A DNA stretch of 24,920 nucleotides from Nemertoderma westbladi (GCA_032718475.1 JAUCBJ010005192.1:1-24920), one strand, 5' to 3'. Shown: positions 9,001 through 18,794, numbered from the stretch's first letter. Notes: generated by a model not told the origin, from the sequence alone. Numbers and translations are program-made.

Positions 9001-12000
9001 TTGCCTCCGGTAGAGGGGAGCCTTCGGGTTGCCTTTGGTGGAGAGGAGCCTACAGGTTGCCTCCGGTAGAGAGGAGTCTTCGGATTGCCTCCGGTAGAGA
9101 GGAGCCTTCGGAATGCCTCCGATAGAGATAGCATTCGGGTTGCCTCTGGTAGAGAGGAGCCTTCGGGTTGCCTCGGGTAGAGAGGAGCCTTCGGGTTGCC
9201 TCTGGTAGAGAGGAGCCTTTAGGTTGCCTCCAGTAAAGAGGAGCCTTCGGGTTGCCTCCGGTAGAGAGGAGTCCTCGGGTTGCCTCCGTTAGAGAGGAGC
9301 CTTCGGGTTGCCTACGGTAGAGAGGAGCCTTTGGGTTGCCTCTGGTAGAGAGGAGCCTACGTGTTGCCTCCAGTAGAGAGGAGCCTTCGGGTTGCCTCCG
9401 GTATAGAGGAGTCTTCGGGTTGCCTCCGTTAGAGAGAAGCCTTTGGGTTGCCTACGGTAGAGAGGATCCTTCGGGTTGCCTCTGGTGGAGCAGAGCTTTC
9501 GGATTGCCTTCGGTAGTGCAGAGCCTTCGGATTGCCTCCGGTACAGAGGAGCCTTTAGGTTGCCCCCAGTAGAAAGAAGCCTTCTGGTTGCCTCCGGTAG
9601 AGAGGAGCCTTCGGATTGCCTCTGATAGAGAAAGCCTTTGTGTTGCCTCCGGTAGAGAGGAGCCTTTAGGTTGCCTCCAGTAGAGAGAAGCCTTCATGTT
9701 GCCTCCAGTAGAATGGAGCCTTCGGATTGACTTCGGTAGTGCAGAGCCTTCGGATTGCCTCTGGTAGAGAGGATAGGTTGCCCACAGTAGAGAGGAGTCT
9801 TCGGGTTGCCTCTGGTAGAGAGCAGCCTTCGGATTGCCTCCGATAGAGATAGCCTTCGGGTTGCCTCCGGTAGAGAGGAGCCTTTGGGCTGCCTCTGATG
9901 GAGAGGAGCCTTCGGGCTGCCTCTGGTGGAGAGGAGCCTTCGGGTTTCCTCCAGTAGAGCGGAGCCTTCGGAATTCCTCCGATAGAGATAGTCTTCGGGT
10001 TGCCTCCGGTAGAGAGGAGCCTTCGAGTTGCCTCTGGTGGAGAGGAGCCTTCGGGTTGCATCCAGTAAAGCGGGGCCTTCGGATTGCCTCCGATAGAGAT
10101 ATCCTTCGGGTTGCCTACGGTAGAGAGGGGCCTTTGGGTTGCCTCTGGTGGAGAGGAGCCTACGTGTTGCCTCCGGTAGAGAGGAGTCTTCGGGTTGCCT
10201 CCGTTAGAGAGGAGCCTTCGGGTTGCCTACGGTAGAGAAGGGCCTTTGGGTTGCCTCTGGTGGAGAGGAGCCTAAGTGTTGCCTCCGGTAGAGAGGAGTC
10301 TTCGGGTTGCCTCCGTTAGAGAGGAGCCTTCGGGTTGCCTACGGTAGAGAGGAGCCTTCGGGTTGCCTACGGTAGAGAGGAGCCTTCGGGTTGCCTCTGG
10401 TGGAGAGGAGCCTTCGGGTTGCCTCTGGTAGAGAGGAGCCTTTAGGTTGCCTCCAGTAGAGAGGAGCCTTCATGTTGCCTCCAGTAGAGCAGAGCCTTCG
10501 GATTGCCTTCGGTAGTGCAGAGCCTTCGGATTGCCTCCGGTAGAGAGGAGCCTTTAGGTTGCCTCCAGTAGAGAGGAGCCTTCATGTTGCCTCCAGTAGA
10601 GCAGAGCCTTCGGATTGCCTTCGGTAGTGCAGAGCCTTCGGATTGCCTCCGGTAGAGAGGAGCCTTTAGGGTGCCTCCAGTAGAGAGGAGCCTTCTGGTT
10701 GCCTCCGTTAGAGAAGAGCCTTTGGGTTGCCTACGGTAGAGAGGAGCCTTCAGGTTGCCTCTGGTGGAGGGGAGCCTACGTGTTGTCTCCGGTAGAGAGG
10801 AGTCTTCGGGTTGCCTCAGTTAGAGAGGAGCCTTCGGGTTGCTTACGGTAGAGAGGGGCCTTCGGTTACCTCTGGTGGAGAGGAGCCTTCTGGTTGCCTC
10901 TGGTAGAGAGGAGCCTTTACGTTGCCTCCAGTAGAGAGGAGCCTTCAGATGGGCTTCAGTAGTGCAGAGCCTTCGGATTGCCTCCGGTAGAGAGGATAGG
11001 TTGCCTCCAGTAGAGAGGAGCCTTCGGGTTGCATCCAGTAAAGCGGGGCCTTCGGATTGCCTCCGATAGAGATATCCTTCGGGTTGCCTACGGTAGAGAG
11101 GGGCCTTTGGGTTGCCTCTGGTGGAGAGGAGCCTACGTGTTGCCTCCGGTAGAGAGGAGTCTTCGGGTTGCCTCCGTTAGAGAGGAGCCTTCGGGTTGAC
11201 TACGGTAGAGAAGGGCCTTTGGGTTGCCTCTGGTGGAGAGGAGCCTAAGTGTTGCCTCCGGTAGAGAGGAGTCTTCGGGTTGCCTCCGTTAGAGAGGAGC
11301 CTTCGGGTTGCCTACGGTAGAGAGGAGCCTTCGGGTTGCCTACGGTAGAGAGGAGCCTTCGGGTTGCCTCTGGTGGAGAGGAGCCTTCGGGTTGCCTCTG
11401 GTAGAGAGGAGCCTTTAGGTTGCCTCCAGTAGAGAGGAGCCTTCATGTTGCCTCCAGTAGAGCAGAGCCTTCGGATTGCCTTCGGTAGTGCAGAGCCTTC
11501 GGATTGCCTCCGGTAGAGAGGAGCCTTTAGGTTGCCTCCAGTAGAGAGGAGCCTTCATGTTGCCTCCAGTAGAGCAGAGCCTTCGGATTGCCTTCGGTAG
11601 TGCAGAGCCTTCGGATTGCCTCTGGTAGAGAGGAGCCTTTAGGGTGCCTCCAGTAGAGAGGAGCCTTCTGGTTGCCTCCGTTAGAGAAGAGCCTTTGGGT
11701 TGCCTACGGTAGAGAGGAGCCTTCAGGTTGCCTCTGGTGGAGGGGAGCCTACGTGTTGTCTCCGGTAGAGAGGAGTCTTCGGGTTGCCTCAGTTAGAGAG
11801 GAGCCTTCGGGTTGCTTACGGTAGAGAGGGGCCTTCGGTTACCTCTGGTGGAGAGGAGCCTTCTGGTTGCCTCTGGTAGAGAGGAGCCTTTACGTTGCCT
11901 CCAGTAGAGAGGAGCCTTCAGATGGGCTTCAGTAGTGCAGAGCCTTCGGATTGCCTCCGGTAGAGAGGATAGGTTGCCTCCAGTAGAGAGGAGCCTTCGG

Positions 12001-12799
12001 GTTGCCTCCGGTAGAGAGCAGCCTTCGGATTGCCTCCGATAGAGAGAGCCTTCGGGTTGCCTCCGGTAGAGAGGAGCCTTTTGGCTGCCTCTGGTGGAGA
12101 GGAGCCTTCGGGCTGCCTCTGGTGGAGGGGAGCCTACGTGTTGCCTCCGGTAGAGAGGAGTCTTCGGGTTGCCTTCGTTAGAGAGGAGCCTTCGGGTTGC
12201 CTCTGGTGGAGGGGAGCCTACGTGTTGCCTCCGGTAGAGAGGAGTCTTCGGGTTGCCTTCGTTAGAGAGGAGTCTTCGGGTTGCCTTCGTTAGAGAGGAG
12301 CCTTCGGGCTGCCTCTGGTGGAGGGGACCCTACGTTTTGCATCTGGTGGAGAGGAGCCTTCGGGTTGCCTCTGGTAGAGAGGAGCCTTTAGGTTGCCTCC
12401 AGTAGAGAGGAGCCTTCATGTTGCCTCCAGTAGAGCAGAGCCTTCGGATTGCCTTCGGTGGTGCAGAGCCTTCGGATTGCCTCCGGTAGAGAGGAGCCTT
12501 TAGGTTGCCTCCAGTAGAGAGGAGCCTTCTGGTTGCATCCAGTAGAGAGGAGCCTTCGGATTGCCTCTGATAGAGATAGCCTTCGGGTTGCCTCTGGTAG
12601 AGAGGAGCCTTTAGGTTGCCTCCAGTAGAGAGGAGCCTTCATGTTGCCTCCAGTAGAGTGGATCCTTCGGATTGCCTCCGGTAGAGAGGATAGGTTGCCT
12701 CCAGTAGAGAGGAGCCTTCGGGTGAGCCTCCGGTAGAGAGGGCCTTCAGGTTGCCTCCTGTAGAGAGGATCCCGCGGGTTGCGTCCGGTAGAGAGAAGC
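6067..12799. repeat. Giant 28-bp minisatellite, about 240 units
   Basis: About 6.7 kb of head-to-tail copies of a 28-bp GC-rich unit built from GCCTTCGGGTTGCCTCCGGT followed by AGAGAGGA. Recurrent unit classes are visible: a 27-bp form with GATAGAGATAGCC, a form with GGTAGTGCAGAGCC, one with GGTGGAGAGG, one with CCTTTAGGTTGCC, one with CCTTCATGTTGCC and one with CCTACGTGTTGCC. These classes recur in the same order in longer blocks, so there is higher-order structure. The array is sharply GC-richer than its AT-rich flanks. Because 28 is not a multiple of 3, any open frame repeats with a 28-residue period after three units. The many frames of 60-146 codons on both strands (ERSLRVAS, EATRRLLS types) follow from the low stop content of the unit and carry no sign of selection. 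Confidence 0.98.
10042..11987. repeat. 973-bp higher-order tandem duplication inside the minisatellite
   Basis: Positions about 10042-11014 and 11015-11987 are two copies of the same ordered series of 28-bp variants. Every landmark checked by eye is offset by exactly 973 bp: GCATCCAGTAAAGCGG at 10059 and 11032, GCCTAAGTG near 10270 and 11243, AGGGTGCC at 10668 and 11641, CAGATGGGCTTC at 10946 and 11919. Only about two base differences were noticed (for example TTGCCTACGG against TTGACTACGG at 11198). Nested inside is a four-unit (112-bp) block repeated twice, near 10437-10548 and 10549-10660. Confidence 0.85.
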
Positions 12800-13560
12800 T
12801 TGTTTGAGATTTGGTCTATTTTGCACAATGCTGCACGTGCGTTGGATTAATCAATAGACCGATCCTTCCATTACCACTGCCATTAGGCGAGGGCGAGTTG
12901 CCAACCCTCTCCCAAATCCGTAATCAGAACTTCCTCTTTCTGTCCGTCAGCATTCTGCTCTCTTGAATTCCCATTGCATTAAGTCAAAAGCTGCCGTCTT
13001 GCATTGGGGACCCCGAGCCCACGAGTGTTAAATGAGGTTAGCCTAGTGACTTACGTCAGGTCCACCAATAGCTTGGTTGGATGGAACATGAGAGTAGCCT
13101 CCAACTCCAATATCTCTCTCCCCTTCTCAATCTGGCCTCCCAGGTGACCCAAGGTTTTGGCCAGAGGGGTCTTAAGGAAAAGGACTCAAATCGTTTTTGG
13201 CCACTCTCTCCAAAAACAGGCAGTGGTCTGGAGATAACTGACGCATGTGCTGTGAGACAAAGTGTGCCCGGTTATTCCACTGGCCGCTAGTAGCTGGACC
13301 TCAGCATTACTGCTATGTATTCCATAGTGGGTGTTGGTGGTGCTTTTTGCCGAATCAGCTCTCCTGAGCAGCCATTGGTAGATTACCATCTACCTGTCTG
13401 GGGAATATACCCATGCTGCCTAGTATTTTGGATCATCATCCAATGATCAAGGGGTCCCTTACCAGACCAGGTGATGATTGATGCCTTCGTAAGAGGGTAT
13501 CCGCGCAGCATCACTTCCTTTATGCTGCATTGAGGTAGCAGGTTTCTATTCCTGACTTGA
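12800..13560. other. Unclassified GC-moderate segment, no gene identified
   Basis: Between the minisatellite and an AT-rich spacer lies about 750 bp of clearly higher GC than the DNA to its right. The longest frames (13081-13290 plus, 13186-13389 minus, about 67-69 codons) overlap each other and match no domain I recognise. The composition shift suggests an old transposable-element fragment (for example the untranslated or 5' part of a LINE), but no diagnostic motif was found. Confidence 0.35.
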
Positions 13561-14749
13561 CTACATTCGATATAAAACAGTTTTAGTTAATCAAATTTAA
13601 ATCTAAACTATTTTGCTAAAACAACAACGGCAGCATTGAAAATGGATATTGTTCTAAACATTATATACATGTAAATTCATATCGTTGTTATGGCATCCGC
13701 ATCATATTTGCAGATAACATAGGCAAACATTAGAAAAAGTAAAATAATACAACAAACGGCTTAACCTTCCTTTTGTGGTAGATGGCGTCATAATATTATG
13801 TCGGGCAGTTTGCATCTAAGCCATCTTTAATTGCATCCGTTGACATGGTAACTTTGACAAGGACAGTTGTCTGAAATGTCATAGAGATATCACTTTTTAA
13901 CTTAACTAAAACGTCGCTGGTAGCAACACCAATATAACTTTTCATGGTGAAATTTCCGCATCCTTGAATTGAGTGAAAATTGAATTTAGTGACAAACATC
14001 GTGTGGGTGCTGGGGAGTTTAGAAATGACCATACCAATTTTTTTTTCATAAATGGCACTTTTGTGGCCAAAAAGTCCTTTTTGAACTAAGGGCTCTTTTC
14101 CTAAACATACAATCACCAAAGATCGAGCAATGGAAAATACCCAAGACGTGTTCTAGAAGCTTATTGCTACTACGTTAGTGATTACTTTGCCACGTTCCGA
14201 TCCATTTTGCCGCGACAAAGAACCACTTTACAGCGTTAAGTAAGATAATATCACCAGAGCGCTGATAAGTTCACATAATATAACAAAAAAATACTAAATT
14301 TGTAATTCAAGTAAAAAAAACCTACGTAAAATATTATATACGTTAAATAATGCATTAACAAGAACATTATAATGAGCGCGGTGTACGATTATTCCACGTC
14401 CGTCCATTCCACTTGGCCAATGAGAGCTATGATTAATATTTAATGAACAATCTTATGACAGGTCCATTGGCCAACTTGTCTTGCTAGAATGGACTTTTTG
14501 ACATTATATTTATTAGTACCGGTATGTCAATCATATTATTTTTTCCGTACGGTGCGCTACCAATATTGGAGCCAAGACATAATTATGATTTTATAGAAAA
14601 AGGCTGTTGTCATAATAATGATATTTACATGGTGTCAATCACAATCATAATCAATTATCATATAAAAAATAAATATTAATAAATTAACTTACAGTATCAT
14701 AAATTGCAGTGGTGGTCAAATATAACTGTTTATGTTTGAAATGCAAACA
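13561..14749. other. AT-rich spacer, no gene supported
   Basis: A 107-codon minus-strand frame at 13796-14119 has a fairly even amino-acid mix but no domain, repeat or signal that I recognise. It is kept only as a possible exon or remnant. One ACCGGT lies near 14519. Otherwise nothing is seen. Confidence 0.5.
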
Positions 14750-15047
14750 TTCGGCTACGCCGGATTCGACCCGAAGGCTCCTCTTTCGATAGCTGCTACC
14801 CGAGGGTAGGGGTGTCGCCTTTCCCATATTTTGCTCCCAGTAATTAAACTGGCCCTCATTTTATCGACCCCAGGTACGAACGGTTGAGTAGACACTGACA
14901 GGGCTCGAACCTACAACCAATGAGTGAGTAGACACTGACAGGGCTCGAACCTACAACCAATGAGTGAGTAGACACTGACAGGGCTCGAACCTACAACCAA
15001 TGAGTGAGTAGACACTGACAGGGCTCGAACCTACAACCAATGAGTGA
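14750..15047 (-). mobile_element. SINE-like element, tRNA-type B box amplified at its head
   Basis: Read on the minus strand, it opens with Pol III B boxes GGTTCGAGCCC (consensus GGTTCGANNCC) in four tandem 40-bp copies. A central block follows, with ACCTGGGGTCGATAAAATGA and then CCAGTTTAATTACTGGG, and the element ends in a block with GAGGAGCCTTCGGGTCGAAT. GGGTCGATAAAATGA-type blocks are a recurrent feature of tRNA-derived animal SINEs as I recall them. No clear A box is visible upstream of the first B box, and no target-site duplication was found, so the head may be truncated or rearranged. The last block matches the unit of the minisatellite at 6067-12799. Confidence 0.6.
14888..15047. repeat. 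Four perfect 40-bp tandem repeats carrying the B box
   Basis: Four copies start at 14888, 14928, 14968 and 15008 and read as identical. Each contains GGGCTCGAACC (14901-14911 and every 40 bp thereafter), the reverse complement of a Pol III B box. The lack of any difference between copies points to very recent amplification, or to an assembly artefact. Confidence 0.95.
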
Positions 15048-16095
15048 GCGGACGGAACTTAAGTTTGACGTGGTTTTGCGTCGTAATAAATAATACCCAT
15101 TAAAATATTAACTACCGAATAAATTACACTTTCAGATTAGGCAGAACAAAACTTAACAACTAACCCTATTTGACACTTGATAGACGAACTTACCTATATC
15201 ACTCTTACCATTTTTTGGATGTGTGACTAACTCTTTTGGATATCTGTTAATATACAGTATAGGCCATCATTAATTCACCGACATCAGTTTACGAATTTTA
15301 TCGCAAACATTATTAAAACCTGTCCCTGTTAATCCTAATGGGAATGATACTCTGAGCATTCATTCCATTTTTCATATCATATCGCTAAAGAAGATTGACG
15401 TTCTCATATTACTGTAATACATATAATAAAACAATGTTCGAGTTTGCGTAATTATTTTAAATTAATCCAACATAATCGAATTGAGTGGATTAAATATGGA
15501 CCATTTAATTTCTCAAAAACTCTAATAATGAAAACACAAACTGAGGAAATTGAATTTTAGTGTAGTTAAGGAGTGCTTGGGCCTACCTTAAAATTTTAAC
15601 TTTAAGGGGGGGGGGGGGGGGGGGGGGGGGGTATACCAATTCTGGAAGGGTTTTAAAAAGCGTCATATTCACTAGAAAAACTTAACTTGATGCTAGTAAA
15701 ACTATGGACTAAAAGGCAATAAAATGGGCTTTCCATTTCTGTAGTCAAAATCTCAAAATACTCGTTTCTGATTGGCTGATGGCAATAAAAGTCAATTTTT
15801 ATTGGTTAGTCGTCTAAAACACTAATCCTCATTCTATCTTTGGTGGAATTTGCTGAAACTTACTGAGAACATTAATGAGGTATGTTGCCACAAATTAATT
15901 TCAAATTTCACAAAAATTTAAATTTTTAGGGCACTTTTCGTAATTCAAAATTTAGAAAATTGACTTTTTATCATACATACGACTACATTTTTTATTATAA
16001 AATGAGAACAAAGTCGAATTTAGAAATTCTGTCAGAGTTATATTCTTATTGAGTTTATGAGCAGAACAAAAAAAAAACAGAATCAAAATCCATTG
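15048..16095. other. AT-rich non-coding DNA, no gene seen
   Basis: No frame of useful length. It contains a 26-base poly-G run (listed separately) and long A/T-rich tracts. The right-hand part may continue the dispersed repeat at 16096-16209. Confidence 0.55.
15606..15631. repeat. Poly-G run, 26 bases
   Basis: An uninterrupted run of 26 G on the plus strand, followed by GTATA-like sequence as at 1977-1998. It can form a G-quadruplex; the exact length is unreliable. Confidence 0.9.
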
Positions 16096-16209
16096 AGAAA
16101 TGGCGGAGGAGTAGTATTTTAAAAAATTTAGAAAATCCCAAAATCGAGAAATAATAAAGACCAGTAAAATACATTTAAAGTTTTTAAACCTTCCCGCGCA
16201 AAATTGTCT
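16096..16209 (-). repeat. Dispersed repeat, copy B
   Basis: Reverse-complement partner of 1114-1206. It is identical over 16187-16209 and shares the CTACTCCTCCGCCATTT block near 16096-16118. The copy is about 20 bp longer than copy A because of internal indels. Confidence 0.55.
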
Positions 16210-16737
16210 ATCCGACTGTGTAATAATTAAAATGGTAATTTATGCCTCTTAATAACAATTAAAGAGGCTAACAGATGGAATTTTAGCTTGGGGGTTTTTG
16301 AGGTAGGTGATTTCATTTCAACACGTATCTGCAACACGGATTCTAAATTAGCGAACATTATGAAATGCACAAAATGTCTAATCATTATTAGTCGACAGAT
16401 TATGTATAGAGAAAAAGTTAATAATTTAAAATAAAGACACTGTCATGTATATTATGATAATCCTAATCGCACAGAAAGTTATATACATAACTGTAACAGG
16501 TAACTATATAGTAAAGATACTTAGCAACCCTCCTAAGGTATAACGTCGGAAGGTTGATGACGTCATAGACAACAAACGGTAGGATTTAACAATAATACTA
16601 GAAAACCTAGAATATATCCAGATAAACGTATTAACTATGAATTAGATAGGCTAATCGTAAATAAATTTCAGTTCAACTCACCGCCGATATCCACATGGAG
16701 AAAGAATATTAGACTTTGTCTTTAAATGTTTTAATAA
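16210..16737. other. AT-rich non-coding DNA left of the Harbinger-like MITE
   Basis: No gene seen. Near its right end (16680-16708) it carries the left arm of an inverted repeat whose other arm is at 17611-17640. Confidence 0.55.
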
Positions 16738-17110
16738 AGGTCTGTTTACATGTGGCAACTTTTAGAGCAACTTTCTCGGCAACTAGCAACTTTTTTTGGA
16801 GCAACTTAATTTAATCGCTGTTTACACGTGGCAACTTTACCAGCAACTTTACCAGCAACCTGGCCGGCATCTTTTAGAGCAACTTGGCTAGTTTGACTGT
16901 AAAATAGTGGGTCATTTTATCTACTAGCTAGTTTTTGATAATTTAATTTGTTTATCCCGCTTTAATTCACCAACGCAAATTCCTTTAAGTTGCCGTAAAA
17001 GTTGAGCAACTTTTACGGAAACTTTTTTACGTGTTTACACGGAGCAACTTGATCGGCAACCTGGGTTGCTCTACAAGTTGCCGAGAAAGTTGCCACGTGT
17101 AAACAGGCCT
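16738..17110. mobile_element. MITE, probable PIF/Harbinger type, TAA target duplication
   Basis: A 373-bp non-coding element. The left end reads AGGTCTGTTTACATGTGGC and the reverse-complemented right end AGGCCTGTTTACACGTGGC. The right arm then continues directly into AACTTTCTCGGCAACT, which on the left occurs after a short GAGC insertion. It is flanked by TAA at 16735-16737 and 17111-17113. PIF/Harbinger elements characteristically duplicate a 3-bp TWA target, so the TSD and lack of coding capacity fit a non-autonomous member. The interior repeats the end motif (TGTTTACACGTGGCAACTTT near 16819) and carries many AGCAACTTT/AAAGTTGC copies in both orientations, so the whole element can fold. Confidence 0.75.
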
Positions 17111-17113
17111 TAA

Positions 17114-18116
17114 GCGTTATAAAGAGTGTTTTTTGCAAAATCGCGCCGTTCTGAACAAATGATGTATGAAATTATGTTATTATGTGTCAATGACTGAATT
17201 CCGATGACAAACAGCGCAGATAGAGGCGTTCATAAGAACTATTGTTCGCCGGAGGCCATTTATTCTATTGAATAAATACACGACATTCTAGAATATGTAA
17301 TTGATGTCATGAGTACCTGGGCTGGGCTATATTGGTCTTCGTATACAACATATACTGCCATGGGTTGCTACACAAGCAAAATGTAGTTATTAAAATATAA
17401 TAATCGAAACGAAAGATAATTCTTGCAATCCTTGGACCCATCTCTAACGTTTCTCAAAGATATTCAGAGATTGCTATATATTTGGAATCTTTGCAACGCC
17501 ATTTTTCAAATTATATAGAAATCACAAGTATGAAAAATGGCCACGAAGGGTGACAATTTCTAAAAAAATAAAAATTACTATATTTATAAAAATTATTAAA
17601 GCTGAATCGAGAATTCTGACTCTATGTGGATATCGACGGATTTTAAATTTCAAATAATAAGACAATATTACAGGACATGATGTATTCTGTCCCCTTAGCT
17701 ACATTAGTTTGTCTGGGGGAAATATTGTACATTATAATATGTTGTAGAATAATGAAATATTGTTGTGAAATATTATTCGACAATTATTAACAATATGGTA
17801 AGTAATTAGAAGCCGAAGTAATATATCGACCAGCCATTGAAAATCACAAGTTATGTAAAGGACATAAACACATTGTTTTGGCAGCGTTCTCATATTATAA
17901 TGTCAAAATACAAAAATAAATCAATAGCAATAATATCATCATTCTAGAATACTACATTACCGTTATTGTTCTGATGTATGTTTATTTAGATTCTAACCTT
18001 ATTTTTTTATTTGGAATTGGAAGTGCGAACGAGTTCAAGTAGCATTTCGTAATAATACGAACTGTTACTACCCGAAAAATTAGTAAATATAACCCAATAG
18101 TTAACCTATAATTATA
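17114..18116. other. AT-rich non-coding DNA, no gene seen
   Basis: No open frame of note and no recognised repeat, apart from the right arm (17611-17640) of the inverted repeat paired with 16680-16708. Confidence 0.55.
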
Positions 18117-18119
18117 TTA

Positions 18120-18227
18120 GGGGCCGTGCAAAAATGGTGTCACGGTCGAAAAGGGGGGGGGGGGGGGGTTGCATCGATCGAATGCGAAAATCGTAAAAAA
18201 TGCGTGACATCATTTGTGCACGGCCTC
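18120..18227. mobile_element. Short MITE with 25-bp inverted ends and internal poly-G
   Basis: A 108-bp element whose left end GGGGCCGTGCAAAAATGGTG pairs with the inverted right end ending TTTGTGCACGGCCTC; the arms extend to TCACG/CGTGA with about three mismatches. TTA flanks both sides (18117-18119 and 18228-18230), a 3-bp TWA duplication like that of PIF/Harbinger elements. The interior holds a 16-base G run at 18153-18168. No coding capacity. Confidence 0.7.
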
Positions 18228-18230
18228 TTA

Positions 18231-18794
18231 TCTAAACTGAGTATCAGAAAAATAAACATATCAGTATGTTTTTTTAATATATAAAATTTCACAATGTATA
18301 TAATAATATAGCATAATATTGGATATATTTGTATGAAGTGGGGCTCGTTTAGTGAATGTAAACCTCGCTCACATAACAATGTGCTCATTTACACGGATTG
18401 TAAATAGTTATTTTCTAAATGACACAGAAAAGCCTCTGATTTGAAATAATTAGTTTTACTTTTGAAACATAACTAACTGGTTTGCCAATAAGTTTCATAT
18501 TTACCTACCGGCTACTTAAAGTAAGGACAAAAAGCATTACTATTGCACGAACATAAACACATTAATACTTGTACAAAACCGCAATGAAAACTCATTACCA
18601 GTAAATATATCGATCGAATCTTTATTAATGAAAAATAAACGAATTCCACTAAAAAGCAGTGGAAACAAATGGAGTAAAATTTTATGTTCAACATAATAAA
18701 TTAAAGACGGCATTCCGAATTCTTTTAGTTCTAACAAATTTACGAGAATTCAATTGATTTTTAGTTTATATTCCATGTTATCGACCTAAAGGAG
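18231..18794. other. AT-rich spacer and presumed 3' UTR of the CLK gene
   Basis: No gene. Short minus-strand frames here are Phe/Ile-rich and overlap one another. The part nearest 18794 is the likely CLK 3' UTR. Confidence 0.55.
18621..18626 (-). promoter_or_regulatory. Candidate polyadenylation signal AATAAA for the CLK gene
   Basis: TTTATT on the plus strand gives canonical AATAAA on the minus strand, about 170 bases beyond the kinase stop codon. Distance and orientation fit a 3' UTR end, though AT-rich DNA yields such hexamers by chance. Confidence 0.45.

Noticed and set aside
6067-12799. Many frames of 60-146 codons on both strands of the minisatellite (for example 6660-7064 +, 9666-10061 -, 12388-12828 -)
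   Set aside because: They follow from the stop-poor 28-bp unit; their peptides are the same repeats in different phases, occur on both strands, and end at random unit variants.
6067-12799. CRISPR-like array of 28-bp repeats
   Set aside because: The repeats are head-to-tail without unique spacers, and the setting is an animal genome.
13796-14119. 107-codon minus-strand frame
   Set aside because: No recognisable domain, no supporting start or poly(A) context; kept only as a remark in the spacer entry.
14888-15047. tRNA gene(s)
   Set aside because: Only the B box is present; there is no A box, no acceptor stem and no cloverleaf, and the unit repeats every 40 bp.
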